DNA from: Pedobacter sp. AJM
GTDB lineage: Bacteria > Bacteroidota > Bacteroidia > Sphingobacteriales > Sphingobacteriaceae
DNA length: 64,000 nucleotides
Assembly (NCBI RefSeq): GCF_002197755.1
Contig: NZ_NHOT01000001.1
Location: forward strand, 186,001-250,000
Direction: 5' to 3'
Shown here: one piece after another, positions 1-7,820 of the stretch
Position numbering within the stretch: position 1 is the stretch's first letter
Layout: every line of letters starts with the position of its first letter
Made by a program: the position numbers and the translations under genes
The notes under the pieces: generated by a model
What the model saw: only the letters and a program-made list of their open reading frames with translations
The model's database searches: none
Told to the model about the DNA's origin: nothing

Positions 1-130
1 AAACAACTGCAGAAGGGCTTCTCATAATTGAACGGAAACTTGCCTTAGCTAGGGCAAGTGTTGCTGTAGTATTGCTATAAGCCTTAGGTCTTTCTCCCGC
101 CAGAGCGGAACCTGAATTTCTATCGTTCAT
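1..130 (-). CDS. ABC-2 type transporter permease, N-terminal fragment
   Basis: The minus strand opens with ATG at 130 and stays open for 43 codons to the window edge, so only the N-terminus is visible. It carries a polar, cytosolic-looking start followed by ASFRSIMRSPSAVV, a stretch typical of the region just before the first membrane helix of ABC-2 exporter permeases. It lies 69 bases downstream of an ABC ATPase on the same strand, which is the usual order for a two-gene exporter. The family call rests mostly on this neighbour and on the short motif. The substrate cannot be told. Confidence 0.7.
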   Translation of the reverse strand, partial: MNDRNSGSALAGERPKAYSNTTATLALAKASFRSIMRSPSAVV

Positions 131-199
131 TTATTAACGTATAATTATTTTTTACTTTTTTGCAGATTGTATTCCATTTGCAGGTAACTCCTAATGAGG

Positions 200-964
200 T
201 TATTCTCTCCATTCTTTACCTGTCATACTGATAAATACATCTTCCAGGTTCGCTTTTTTTACTTCTTTCTTACGTTCGAAACCACTGTTAATCAGCTGAT
301 CAATCAGGTTGTCAGGCGTATCTACAGCGATAATTCTTCCACGTTCTACAAATGCAACGCGATCACAAAGTTGCTCGGCTTCATCCATATAATGTGTTGT
401 AATTACCACAGTGGTGCCGGCATTTCGAATTTCAATAATTAAATCCCATAAATTTCTTCTCGCCTGTGGATCCAAGCCGGTTGTAGGCTCATCCAGGAAA
501 ATAATTTTGGGCTGGTTAATAAGTGTCGTAGCAATAGAGAAGCGCTGTTTTTGTCCGCCGGAAAGGGCTTTGTATTTGGCTTTTGCCTTATCCTGAAGAT
601 TAACCTTTTCCAACATATCCATCGGCTTGATTTTAGCACCATACAAACCTGCAAAAAGTTCAATCAGTTCAATCAGATTTAAGTTAGGATAATAGCCGGC
701 CGCCTGCAATTGCACACCAATGAGCTGTTTAATTGCATTGGGATGTTTATCAACTGAAAGGCCATCAACGATAATTTCTCCGGAAGTTTTCTCTCTGAGT
801 GTTTCAATAATTTCGAGAGTAGTGGTTTTTCCGGCACCATTAGGACCGAGCAAGCCAAAAATTTCATTTTCGTAAACTTCGAAACTTAAATCCTGAACGG
901 CAATGAAATCATCATACTTTTTAACCAGATTTTTGACGCTGATCATGGCTTTGTTTGTTTCCAT
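200..964 (-). CDS. ABC transporter ATP-binding protein
   Basis: This 254-residue protein is a complete nucleotide-binding subunit that would power an exporter at the inner membrane. Walker A (GPNGAGKTT) is at residues 40-48, the signature LSGGQ at 134-138, Walker B with catalytic Glu (FLDEP) at 156-160 and the H-loop His at about 191. The form resembles DrrA/CcmA-type ATPases that pair with ABC-2 permeases, and such a permease starts 69 bases downstream. Start choice is open between Met1 and Met7; a TACCTTCG box, close to the Bacteroidota -7 element, ends a few bases before Met1. The exported compound is unknown. Confidence 0.93.
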   Translation of the reverse strand: METNKAMISVKNLVKKYDDFIAVQDLSFEVYENEIFGLLGPNGAGKTTTLEIIETLREKTSGEIIVDGLSVDKHPNAIKQLIGVQLQAAGYYPNLNLIELIELFAGLYGAKIKPMDMLEKVNLQDKAKAKYKALSGGQKQRFSIATTLINQPKIIFLDEPTTGLDPQARRNLWDLIIEIRNAGTTVVITTHYMDEAEQLCDRVAFVERGRIIAVDTPDNLIDQLINSGFERKKEVKKANLEDVFISMTGKEWRE

Positions 965-1035
965 ATAACGAAGGTAAGGAGCTAAAAATGAATTAAAAGT
1001 GAAATTAGTCAGAAAAAAAGAAAATATGATAAAAT

Positions 1036-1067
1036 AAAAATGCGAATCAGGTTAGATCCGCATTTTT
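1036..1067 (-). terminator. Intrinsic terminator downstream of carA
   Basis: A hairpin with arms AAAAATGCGAATC and GATCCGCATTTTT (one mismatch) lies in the spacer between carA and the ABC ATPase gene. On the minus strand it is followed by a T-rich stretch, as expected for the end of the carA transcript. It could also work on the plus strand, where the arm runs straight into seven T. Confidence 0.7.
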
Positions 1068-1200
1068 TTAGTTAAAAGTTGAAAGTCTGTATGGCGAAGC
1101 CAGAATCAGAAACGATACAGTGTTATTATATGTTATAATCTATGACATTAAACCTGTAATCCACAACTTATAACCGGAAACCTTTTAACCCATCACCCGT

Positions 1201-2313
1201 TTACCAAACCAATTCGCCCTTCATCACGTTCACGAAATCATCAAATAAATAACGAGAATCATGAGGGCCTGGTGAAGACTCTGGGTGGTATTGTACTGAA
1301 AAGGCTTTTTTACCCTTTACACGAATACCTTCGATAGATTTGTCGTTCAGGTTAACATGTGTAATTTCAACTTTATCTGAATGTCTAACCTCATCCGGAA
1401 TAACCCCAAAACCATGATTTTGTGAAGTTACTTCACAATGGTTTTTAATAATATTTTTAACCGGGTGATTTAAGCCACGGTGTCCGTTAAACATTTTCAT
1501 CGTACCAATGCCGTTTGCTTCTGCCAGTAACTGGTGGCCTAAACAAATACCGAACAATGGTTTGTCTTCTTCCATGATTTCCTTAATGGTTTCTACAGCA
1601 TAAGGCATTACAGATGGATCGCCAGGACCGTTAGAAATAAAATAACCATCCGGACCAAATTCTTCCATTTCAGCAAACTTTGTTTTTGCAGGAAAAACCT
1701 TTACATAAATATCCCGGTTTTCGAAACTGCGGAGAATGTTTTTCTTTATCCCCAAATCTAATGCTGCAACTTTTAAGCTGGCATCAGGGTTTCCATAAAA
1801 ATAAGGTTCAGTTGTACTTACTTTTGATGATAACTCCAGGCCTTCCATAGAAGGAACTTCAGCAAGTTTTTGTTTCAATTCATTAATATCTGTAATTTCT
1901 GAAGAAATGATGGCATTCATGGCACCTTTATCTCTGATGTGGCGTACCAGGGCACGGGTGTCAATATCAGAAATAGCGACCAGGTTATCATTCTGAAAGT
2001 AATCCTGGATAGATTCAGTTGCTTGTTTACGGCTATAAACAATATTATAGTTTTTACAAACTAAGCCTGCAATTTTAATTGAATCAGATTCAATTTCTTC
2101 TTTCTGAATTCCATAATTACCAATGTGCGAGTTGGTGGTCACCATTATTTGTCCAAAGTAACTTGGATCAGTAAAGATTTCCTGGTAACCCGTCATCCCG
2201 GTATTAAAACAAATCTCGCCAGTGGTTGTGCCGATTTTTCCAGCCGCTTTGCCGTGAAAAATAGTGCCATCGGCCAGTAATAAAATCGCAGGTAACTTGG
2301 TGTAGTTAGTCAT
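1201..2313 (-). CDS. carA: Carbamoyl-phosphate synthase small subunit
   Basis: The 370-residue product is the glutaminase subunit that releases ammonia from glutamine for carbamoyl phosphate synthesis, feeding pyrimidine and arginine pathways. The N-terminal CPSase small-chain domain covers about residues 5-140. The class I amidotransferase domain follows, with nucleophile Cys257 in GICLGHQ and the His343/Glu345 pair in QYHPES. Length matches the family. The large subunit carB is not adjacent: the next gene downstream is an ABC exporter. A TATCTTTG promoter box lies about 115 bases upstream, leaving a long leader that contains a clean inverted repeat. Confidence 0.97.
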   Translation of the reverse strand: MTNYTKLPAILLLADGTIFHGKAAGKIGTTTGEICFNTGMTGYQEIFTDPSYFGQIMVTTNSHIGNYGIQKEEIESDSIKIAGLVCKNYNIVYSRKQATESIQDYFQNDNLVAISDIDTRALVRHIRDKGAMNAIISSEITDINELKQKLAEVPSMEGLELSSKVSTTEPYFYGNPDASLKVAALDLGIKKNILRSFENRDIYVKVFPAKTKFAEMEEFGPDGYFISNGPGDPSVMPYAVETIKEIMEEDKPLFGICLGHQLLAEANGIGTMKMFNGHRGLNHPVKNIIKNHCEVTSQNHGFGVIPDEVRHSDKVEITHVNLNDKSIEGIRVKGKKAFSVQYHPESSPGPHDSRYLFDDFVNVMKGELVW

Positions 2314-2381
2314 GGTAATTACAATATGGATTTTGAGTTGAAAAAGACATGAAAAAAGGGTTTATCTCAGCACTTAAGCTG

Positions 2382-2400
2382 TTTTTGCAGGGTGCAAAAA
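2382..2400 (-). promoter_or_regulatory. Perfect inverted repeat in the carA leader
   Basis: TTTTTGCA, three bases, then TGCAAAAA form a perfect 8-3-8 inverted repeat between the candidate carA promoter box (2432-2439) and the carA start (2313). It could be an operator or a small RNA hairpin. No T-tract and no overlap with the start codon is visible, so the role is unknown. Confidence 0.4.
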
Positions 2401-2431
2401 AAGATGAATATATCCCTTCCATTTCGGGGTA

Positions 2432-2439
2432 CAAAGATA
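2432..2439 (-). promoter_or_regulatory. Candidate -7 box for carA
   Basis: TATCTTTG on the minus strand matches the Bacteroidota -7 consensus TAnnTTTG. The matching -33 element is weak (TTTAC about 20 bases further upstream). It predicts a leader of roughly 110 bases before the carA ATG. Confidence 0.5.
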
Positions 2440-2485
2440 TGATTTAAGAATGGAAATGTAAAGAAAAAAGTTAAATAAGCTTTGA

Positions 2486-2590
2486 GGTAAAAGCAGAAAG
2501 ACTAAAGCGAAAGGTTTGATGCTTGATTTGAGTATAAAACGATTTCAGGTTTTGGTAGCTTTAGTCTTTTACCTTTGGTCTTTCCGCTTA
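2486..2590. repeat. Mirrored short-word intergenic repeat
   Basis: In the 320-base carA-panB spacer, the left side carries GAAAGACTAAAGC and GAAAGGT, and the right side carries GCTTTAGTCTTT, ACCTTT and GGTCTTTCCGCTT. The words on one side are reverse complements of those on the other, giving an imperfect long hairpin. The word AGTCTTTCCGCTT recurs near 15,320. Confidence 0.5.
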
Positions 2591-2606
2591 TTTAAGGAAA
2601 AAACAA

Positions 2607-2614
2607 TACTTTTG
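2607..2614 (+). promoter_or_regulatory. Candidate -7 box for panB
   Basis: TACTTTTG fits the TAnnTTTG consensus and ends 19 bases before the panB ATG at 2634. I see no good -33 TTTG at the usual distance. Confidence 0.5.
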
Positions 2615-2633
2615 GGGCTACAAAACAAAACCC

Positions 2634-3449
2634 ATGTCGGTACATAAAGAAATCAAAAGAATAACCACACACATTTTACAGGAAATGAAGCAGCGTGGTG
2701 AAAAAATATCCATGCTAACAGCCTATGATTATTCCATGGCAACCATTTTAGATGATGCAGGACTGGATGTTTTACTGGTCGGTGATTCGGCATCGAATGT
2801 AATGGCTGGTCACGAAACAACTTTGCCTATTACTTTAGATCAGATGATTTATCATGCGGCATCTGTGATCAGAGCGGTAAAACGTGCATTTGTAGTGGTC
2901 GATCTTCCTTTTGGTTCTTACCAGGGAAATTCAAAAGAGGCTTTAAACTCTGCCATCAGAATTATGAAAGAATCTGGCGCACATGGTGTAAAGTTAGAAG
3001 GTGGTGAAGAAATTATTGAATCTGTTCAGCGCATTATTACAGCAGGAATTCCGGTAATGGGTCACCTGGGGTTAACACCACAATCGATTTACAAATTTGG
3101 TACCTATACCGTTCGGGCGAAAGAGGAAGAAGAAGCAAATAAATTAAAAACTGATGTTTTAGCTTTGCAGGCTGCCGGCTGTTTCGCCATTGTACTGGAG
3201 AAAATTCCTGCTGCACTGGGTAGGGAAGTAACCGAGAGCTTACATATTCCTACCATTGGTATTGGCGCAGGAAATGGCTGCGACGGACAGGTTTTAGTGG
3301 TAAATGATATGATTGGCTTAACCAAAGGTTTTAAACCCAGGTTTTTGCGTCAGTATATTAATTTATATGATGATATTCTAGGTGCTGCCCAGTCTTACAT
3401 CCGCGATGTTAAAAGCAATGATTTTCCCAGCGAAAAAGAACAGTATTAA
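2634..3449 (+). CDS. panB: 3-methyl-2-oxobutanoate hydroxymethyltransferase (ketopantoate synthase)
   Basis: PanB transfers a hydroxymethyl group from 5,10-methylenetetrahydrofolate to 3-methyl-2-oxobutanoate, the first committed step of pantothenate and CoA synthesis, in the cytosol. The 271-residue length matches the family. Metal ligands are visible as Asp51 (VGDS), Asp90 (VVDLPFGSY) and Glu122 (LEGG), and Glu189 (VLEKIP) is the likely catalytic base. The conserved GIGAG loop is at 209-213. The start ATG at 2634 gives a normal N-terminus. A pseudouridine synthase gene follows after 75 bases on the same strand; other pan genes are not in the window. Confidence 0.97.
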   Translation: MSVHKEIKRITTHILQEMKQRGEKISMLTAYDYSMATILDDAGLDVLLVGDSASNVMAGHETTLPITLDQMIYHAASVIRAVKRAFVVVDLPFGSYQGNSKEALNSAIRIMKESGAHGVKLEGGEEIIESVQRIITAGIPVMGHLGLTPQSIYKFGTYTVRAKEEEEANKLKTDVLALQAAGCFAIVLEKIPAALGREVTESLHIPTIGIGAGNGCDGQVLVVNDMIGLTKGFKPRFLRQYINLYDDILGAAQSYIRDVKSNDFPSEKEQY

Positions 3450-3454
3450 GTTTG

Positions 3455-3490
3455 GAGTCTATAGTCCAGAGCCTTTAGTCTAAAGTCTAT
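3455..3490. repeat. AGTCTA-type short repeat between panB and the pseudouridine synthase gene
   Basis: The spacer holds AGTCTATAGTCC followed by TTTAGTCTAAAGTCTA, a run of the word AGTC with near-palindromic pieces. It resembles the larger mirrored block at 36,889-37,016 and may be the same class of intergenic filler. Confidence 0.4.
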
Positions 3491-3524
3491 TAAGCAATTA
3501 ATCCTCTACCCAAAAAACCTCCCT

Positions 3525-4211
3525 ATGCCCATTACCGATAAAGATATTCTTTTTGAAGACAATCATTTAATCGCTATTAATAAAAGAGCGGGGGATATTG
3601 TACAGGTTGATGAAACAGGTGATGAACCGTTAGATGAGCAGGTAAAAAAATACATTGCCCAGAAATATAATAAACCCAACGGCGCTTTTTTAGGCGTTGT
3701 ACATCGATTAGATCGTCCGGTAAGCGGTGTTATTTTATTCGCCAAAACAAGTAAAGCTTTGGAACGGATGAATGCTGCCTTTAAAAATCGTGAGGTTAAA
3801 AAAACTTATTGGGCAGTGGCGAAAAATAAGCCTGAAAATGAATCAGGAACATTGATTCATTGGCTGATCAAAAATCCGCAGAAAAATGTGGTTACCTATT
3901 ATAAAGCCGAAGTTCAGGGTTCTCAGCGTGCAGAATTATCTTATCGTTTACTCTCAAAAGTAGGCGATTATTATCTCATTGAGGTTGATCCGCTTACCGG
4001 CCGGTCGCATCAGATCAGGGTACAGTTGTCTTCTATGGGGTGCCCTATAGTTGGAGATAATAAATATGGCTATCCGAGGGGAAGCAGAAAAGGAAGTATT
4101 TGCCTGCACGCCCGCAGACTCCAGTTTCTGCATCCGGTAAAGAAAGAACCTGTCAATATTTTTGCCAAATTGCCTGTAGATGGCTTTTGGGAAAGGTTTG
4201 AGAATCTTTAA
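3525..4211 (+). CDS. RluA-family RNA pseudouridine synthase
   Basis: This 228-residue enzyme should convert uridine to pseudouridine in rRNA or tRNA. The catalytic signature HRLDRPVSG is at residues 60-68 with nucleophile Asp63. The later DPLTGRSHQIRVQL block is the conserved RNA-binding and active-site segment of the RluA group. No N-terminal S4 domain is present, so it is a compact single-domain member, like RluA or TruC rather than RluC/RluD. The target base cannot be assigned from sequence. It sits 75 bases after panB on the same strand and may share its transcript. Confidence 0.92.
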   Translation: MPITDKDILFEDNHLIAINKRAGDIVQVDETGDEPLDEQVKKYIAQKYNKPNGAFLGVVHRLDRPVSGVILFAKTSKALERMNAAFKNREVKKTYWAVAKNKPENESGTLIHWLIKNPQKNVVTYYKAEVQGSQRAELSYRLLSKVGDYYLIEVDPLTGRSHQIRVQLSSMGCPIVGDNKYGYPRGSRKGSICLHARRLQFLHPVKKEPVNIFAKLPVDGFWERFENL

Positions 4212-4244
4212 TACCAGGTTTTATCGATCCGATCGTATGCCTAT

Positions 4245-4703
4245 TTATTTACAAATCACTGGCCTGAAAACCATTGCCTGATCAAAACGAAGATTAGCGA
4301 GGTTCTTAAATTTCATTTTACCATTTGATTCTTCTCCCTCTCCAAATCCTTCAACTAACTGATCGCTTTTCTTTAACCATACTACCTCACGCGTTGATGT
4401 TGTACCTTCTGATTGGAAAGTATAATCTACAATAATGGTATCGCCTTTAACAATGCCTGTAATGGTTCCATCATTTTTATCCTTTTCAAATAGCTTATAA
4501 CTCAGCACTCCATTTACTTTGCCGTTGTTGATTTCCAAGCTTAAAGAGGCCGTATCTTTTTTATCAACATATTGAAAGCATTGTTTCGAAGCTGTATCTG
4601 TGTGGGTAGCTTTAATATCTGTAGATACAGATTTTGTGCTGTTACTTTGGCAGGCAAGCATAGCGGATGCAAAAATAGCGAGTATTGGAATGATATTTCT
4701 CAT
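4245..4703 (-). CDS. Small lipoprotein of unknown function
   Basis: The 152-residue product begins with a hydrophobic signal and a lipobox (MLAC) with Cys18, so it is a predicted lipoprotein. The mature part is rich in beta-strand-like segments such as GVLSYKLFE and TIIVDYTFQ, separated by Lys/Asp/Asn turns. I recognise no catalytic motif and no named domain. It converges with the upstream pseudouridine synthase gene (33-base gap) and appears to be a single-gene unit. Function is not inferred. Confidence 0.75.
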   Translation of the reverse strand: MRNIIPILAIFASAMLACQSNSTKSVSTDIKATHTDTASKQCFQYVDKKDTASLSLEINNGKVNGVLSYKLFEKDKNDGTITGIVKGDTIIVDYTFQSEGTTSTREVVWLKKSDQLVEGFGEGEESNGKMKFKNLANLRFDQAMVFRPVICK

Positions 4704-4792
4704 GGTTTAGGTTTTGATAATTTTTAATATCAAAGCCCTTGCCAGAAAAATCAGTGTAGGATTTTAAAACCAATAATTTCAGTACCATCTGA

Positions 4793-4820
4793 AAAGGAAA
4801 AGCCCCGCATTGGCGAGGCT
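4793..4820 (-). terminator. Terminator at the end of the susC-susD-GH30 locus
   Basis: Arms AGCCCCGC (4801-4808) and GCGAGGCT (4813-4820) pair with one wobble around a four-base loop. On the minus strand the hairpin is followed by TTTTCC then more T, just downstream of the GH30 stop at 4845. Confidence 0.75.
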
Positions 4821-4844
4821 ATCCTGACAATTAAACTAAGTTTT

Positions 4845-6287
4845 TTACCAAACATAAGTGGCAACAGTACCCTGATCCAGGCTGCTGGTTATTATTTTTC
4901 CTTTGTATTTAATGTTGAAATGGGTAGTGAAGCTATTGTTATTGCATACAATCAGCACATTTTTCCCATCTGGAGTTTTAAAAGCTACATTCTGCAAATT
5001 ATTGGTCAAATTAGATGCAATTCGCACTGATCCTGCCGGAACAAATTTAGAGGCGTGAGCAATAACATAATAGGCTACGTTTCTACTTATTGCAGGTGCA
5101 ATGGTAATTGCGCCTAAACATGATGTACAACCACCTTTATCTGTGTGTGGATTATAGCTTTGATCTGCAGCCAGATTCCATTCCAATACATTTCTGCTCC
5201 AGTTTCGGGTTGCCCCGATAATTAGTGTAGATACGTGCCATTTCAAATCTTCTGCAAAATTACTTGGTCCGCCCACCCACTGCTCAGTGAAATAAACATT
5301 TTTATCAGGGTGTGCATCATGAACTTTGGATAAAGCAGTGATCGGACCAGCATATAAGTGAAAGGCAGAACCATCTATATATTTTTTCGCCTCAGCATCG
5401 TTCAAAATGGTGATTGGATATTCAGGTTTATCAGCATTATGATCGTAGATGATGATTTTGGTTTTAATACCACTGTTTTTAAATACCGGACCTAAAGCTG
5501 TTTTAATAAAATTTGCCTGATCAGCAGCTGTCATGTACATGCTTGGATTATTCCCCGGGTGTAAAGGCTCGTTTTGAGGAGTAATGGCATCAATGACGAT
5601 ACCTTCTGCCTTCATGGCCTGGATGTATTTCACCAGGTATTTGGCATAGGTTTGATAATATTCCGGTTTCAAACTTCCTCCAATAAAGCTTTTATTCGTT
5701 TTCATCCAGGTTGGAGCTGTCCACGGTGAACCCAAAATTTTAATAGCAGGATTAATCGCTACAATTTTCTTTAATATTGGAATTAAATCTGCATGCTCTT
5801 TGGCAATCGAAAATTTAGCCAGTGCTTCATCGGTTTCGCCTTCTGCGATATCGTTATAAGTGAAGGGAGTAGCACTTAAATCAGAAGCACCGATACTGAT
5901 CCTGATGTAATTAACACGGATGGCCTGATCAGTATTGGCAAAGAGTTCATTCAACAGTTTATCTTTTTCCGTTGCAGGCAAAGCATTAATTAAAGTAGCA
6001 CTTCCACCTGTTAAGGTATAACCAAAACCATCAATGGTTTGAAATTTAGTTTCCGGGTCAACTTCAATCGTTGGATTTGAATTGGTTTCATCAGTGAAGT
6101 TCAGGGTGATATTTTGTTTCTGAAGCAATTGAGATTGGTCACCTTTGGTTAACCAGAAACCCACTTCACTTTTTTGGGAATTAGCATTGTTTTGTTGATT
6201 GGCTTCATTGCCTGATTTTACATTTCTGCTGGCGCAGGCAGATAATAGCAGACAGGTCACTAAACAAATATTGTAAATGAATTTCAT
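4845..6287 (-). CDS. GH30-family glycoside hydrolase lipoprotein
   Basis: The 480-residue product has a lipoprotein signal ending at Cys18 (LLSAC), so it should be anchored in a membrane, probably at the cell surface as in other Sus systems. The GH30 TIM barrel shows the acid/base Glu240 in TPQNEP and the nucleophile Glu335 in FTEQW, and a C-terminal beta-domain follows from about residue 400. GH30 includes glucosylceramidases and beta-1,6-glucanases. The minimal SusC-SusD-GH30 setting resembles known beta-1,6-glucan loci of Bacteroides, so beta-1,6-glucan is my preferred substrate, as inference only. A hairpin separates it from susD. Confidence 0.92.
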   Translation of the reverse strand: MKFIYNICLVTCLLLSACASRNVKSGNEANQQNNANSQKSEVGFWLTKGDQSQLLQKQNITLNFTDETNSNPTIEVDPETKFQTIDGFGYTLTGGSATLINALPATEKDKLLNELFANTDQAIRVNYIRISIGASDLSATPFTYNDIAEGETDEALAKFSIAKEHADLIPILKKIVAINPAIKILGSPWTAPTWMKTNKSFIGGSLKPEYYQTYAKYLVKYIQAMKAEGIVIDAITPQNEPLHPGNNPSMYMTAADQANFIKTALGPVFKNSGIKTKIIIYDHNADKPEYPITILNDAEAKKYIDGSAFHLYAGPITALSKVHDAHPDKNVYFTEQWVGGPSNFAEDLKWHVSTLIIGATRNWSRNVLEWNLAADQSYNPHTDKGGCTSCLGAITIAPAISRNVAYYVIAHASKFVPAGSVRIASNLTNNLQNVAFKTPDGKNVLIVCNNNSFTTHFNIKYKGKIITSSLDQGTVATYVW

Positions 6288-6327
6288 AGGGAGATAAAAA
6301 GTTTAAAATCGAAATCTTTGTTTTTAA

Positions 6328-6362
6328 AAGGTTCGGGACGGTATACTTTGGCCCCGAACCTT
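6328..6362 (-). promoter_or_regulatory. Hairpin between susD and the GH30 gene
   Basis: AAGGTTCGGG and CCCGAACCTT form a perfect 10-bp stem around a 15-base loop in the 97-base gap between susD and the GH30 gene. On the minus strand it is followed by TTTTAAAAAC, a weak T-tract. It could partly terminate the transcript or protect the susCD message, lowering enzyme yield relative to the transporter. Confidence 0.6.
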
Positions 6363-6384
6363 AGGGATTATTTGGTGTGTTGAA

Positions 6385-7809
6385 TTATTTGATGCTTGGA
6401 TTTCGGTCTACTTCTGCCTGCGGAATCGGGAACAATAACTTATCAGCGGTAACATTATAATTTAAGTTTGCACCATTACCGTTTTTCTGCGCATTCATAA
6501 CGGCGATTGCCCTATTTGTTCTTAATAAATCAAACCAACGGTGGCCTTCAAAAGCCAGTTCTAAACGGCGTTCCTTTTCAATGGCCAGACGCATGGATGG
6601 CTGATCATTTGCAGGAGTGGCGGTCAAATTTACGCGACGACGGATTTCATTTACCAGAGCAGCAGCAGCCGACCAGCCTGATGTACTTAGTTCATTTATG
6701 GCTTCTGCTTTGAGCAATTTAATGTCAGCCAGACGAAGAATATAAGAATTCGCTAAATCATCATTGCGGTATTTGTTGATAAACGGATAATTGGATTTGG
6801 TCCAGTAATCATCAGACCATCCTTCTGTGCTTACGTTTTTAAAGCTTATGCTGGAATTTTTGCGGATAGCATCACCTTCTGTATCAAAAGCAGCAACTAA
6901 ATCATTTGTAGGCGTACAAAAGCGTTTCCAGCCTGTACCTACAATTACGCCAGTCATCCAGTTTCCACGGCCATTCGGGCCGCCCCAGCCATCGTATTGC
7001 ATTTCCCAGATGGATTCACTGTTATTTTTATGTGCGCCATCAAACAGCTGATCAAAAGATCCCATCAGGTTATAACCACCATTTATCGTGGCATCAGCGT
7101 ATTGCTGTACTTTGCTCCAATCCGGATTTGGTTTTGAAGCATATACTTTTGCTAAAAGTGCATTAACAATCCCTTTGGTGATCATGCCTTTATTGGGCGC
7201 AGTGGAACGAACATTTGGTAAGGCAAACTCCAAATCCTTAATAATTTGCGCATAAACTGCTTCTACTGAAGAGCGGGGTTTTTGCATCTCTTCTAAAGAG
7301 GTTGGCGAGGTTAAAACCAAAGGAACACCTCCATATAACCTTACCAGGTGGAAATAAAAGTAAGCCCGTAATGTGGAAGCCTCACCTAAAATCTGATTTC
7401 TCCTGCCACTGGCATCCAAAGTAGGATCCTGAATGTTCGGAACATTTTCCAAAACTTCATTTGCATTTTTAATATTGGAATAAAGTCCACTCCAGTCGCG
7501 GCCAACATTGCCATTCGTTGAATTGGTGGTGAAAAGATCAATCTGGATATTTGCAGGGTTATCACCTCCTGCATAGGCATTATCTGCCGTAACATCACCA
7601 TTAACCATATAATCCCAAATGTGATAGTCGTTATACATACCACCATAAACGCCGGCCATTAATTTCTCTGCTGCCGCTGCAGTTGTAAAGGCTACATCTG
7701 CAGTAACTTGATTGAAAGGCTGTTTTTCAAGGAAACCTTTTTTGCATCCGCTTTGCAAAGTAATCGCTAATGCTGCGGTTGCCACTAATGAATATATTTT
7801 TAATTTCAT
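6385..7809 (-). CDS. SusD/RagB-family glycan-binding lipoprotein
   Basis: The 474-residue product is the surface lipoprotein that caps the SusC pore and captures glycan. The signal ends in a lipobox with Cys22 (QSGC). The N-terminal segment after it (FLEKQPFNQVT) and the C-terminal ERRLELAFEGHRWFDLLR block (about residues 412-429) are hallmarks of the RagB/SusD family. It starts 11 bases after the SusC stop, the standard coupled order. The GH30 gene follows. The sequence alone does not identify the ligand. Confidence 0.96.
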   Translation of the reverse strand: MKLKIYSLVATAALAITLQSGCKKGFLEKQPFNQVTADVAFTTAAAAEKLMAGVYGGMYNDYHIWDYMVNGDVTADNAYAGGDNPANIQIDLFTTNSTNGNVGRDWSGLYSNIKNANEVLENVPNIQDPTLDASGRRNQILGEASTLRAYFYFHLVRLYGGVPLVLTSPTSLEEMQKPRSSVEAVYAQIIKDLEFALPNVRSTAPNKGMITKGIVNALLAKVYASKPNPDWSKVQQYADATINGGYNLMGSFDQLFDGAHKNNSESIWEMQYDGWGGPNGRGNWMTGVIVGTGWKRFCTPTNDLVAAFDTEGDAIRKNSSISFKNVSTEGWSDDYWTKSNYPFINKYRNDDLANSYILRLADIKLLKAEAINELSTSGWSAAAALVNEIRRRVNLTATPANDQPSMRLAIEKERRLELAFEGHRWFDLLRTNRAIAVMNAQKNGNGANLNYNVTADKLLFPIPQAEVDRNPSIK

Positions 7810-7820
7810 TTTCTTAATCT

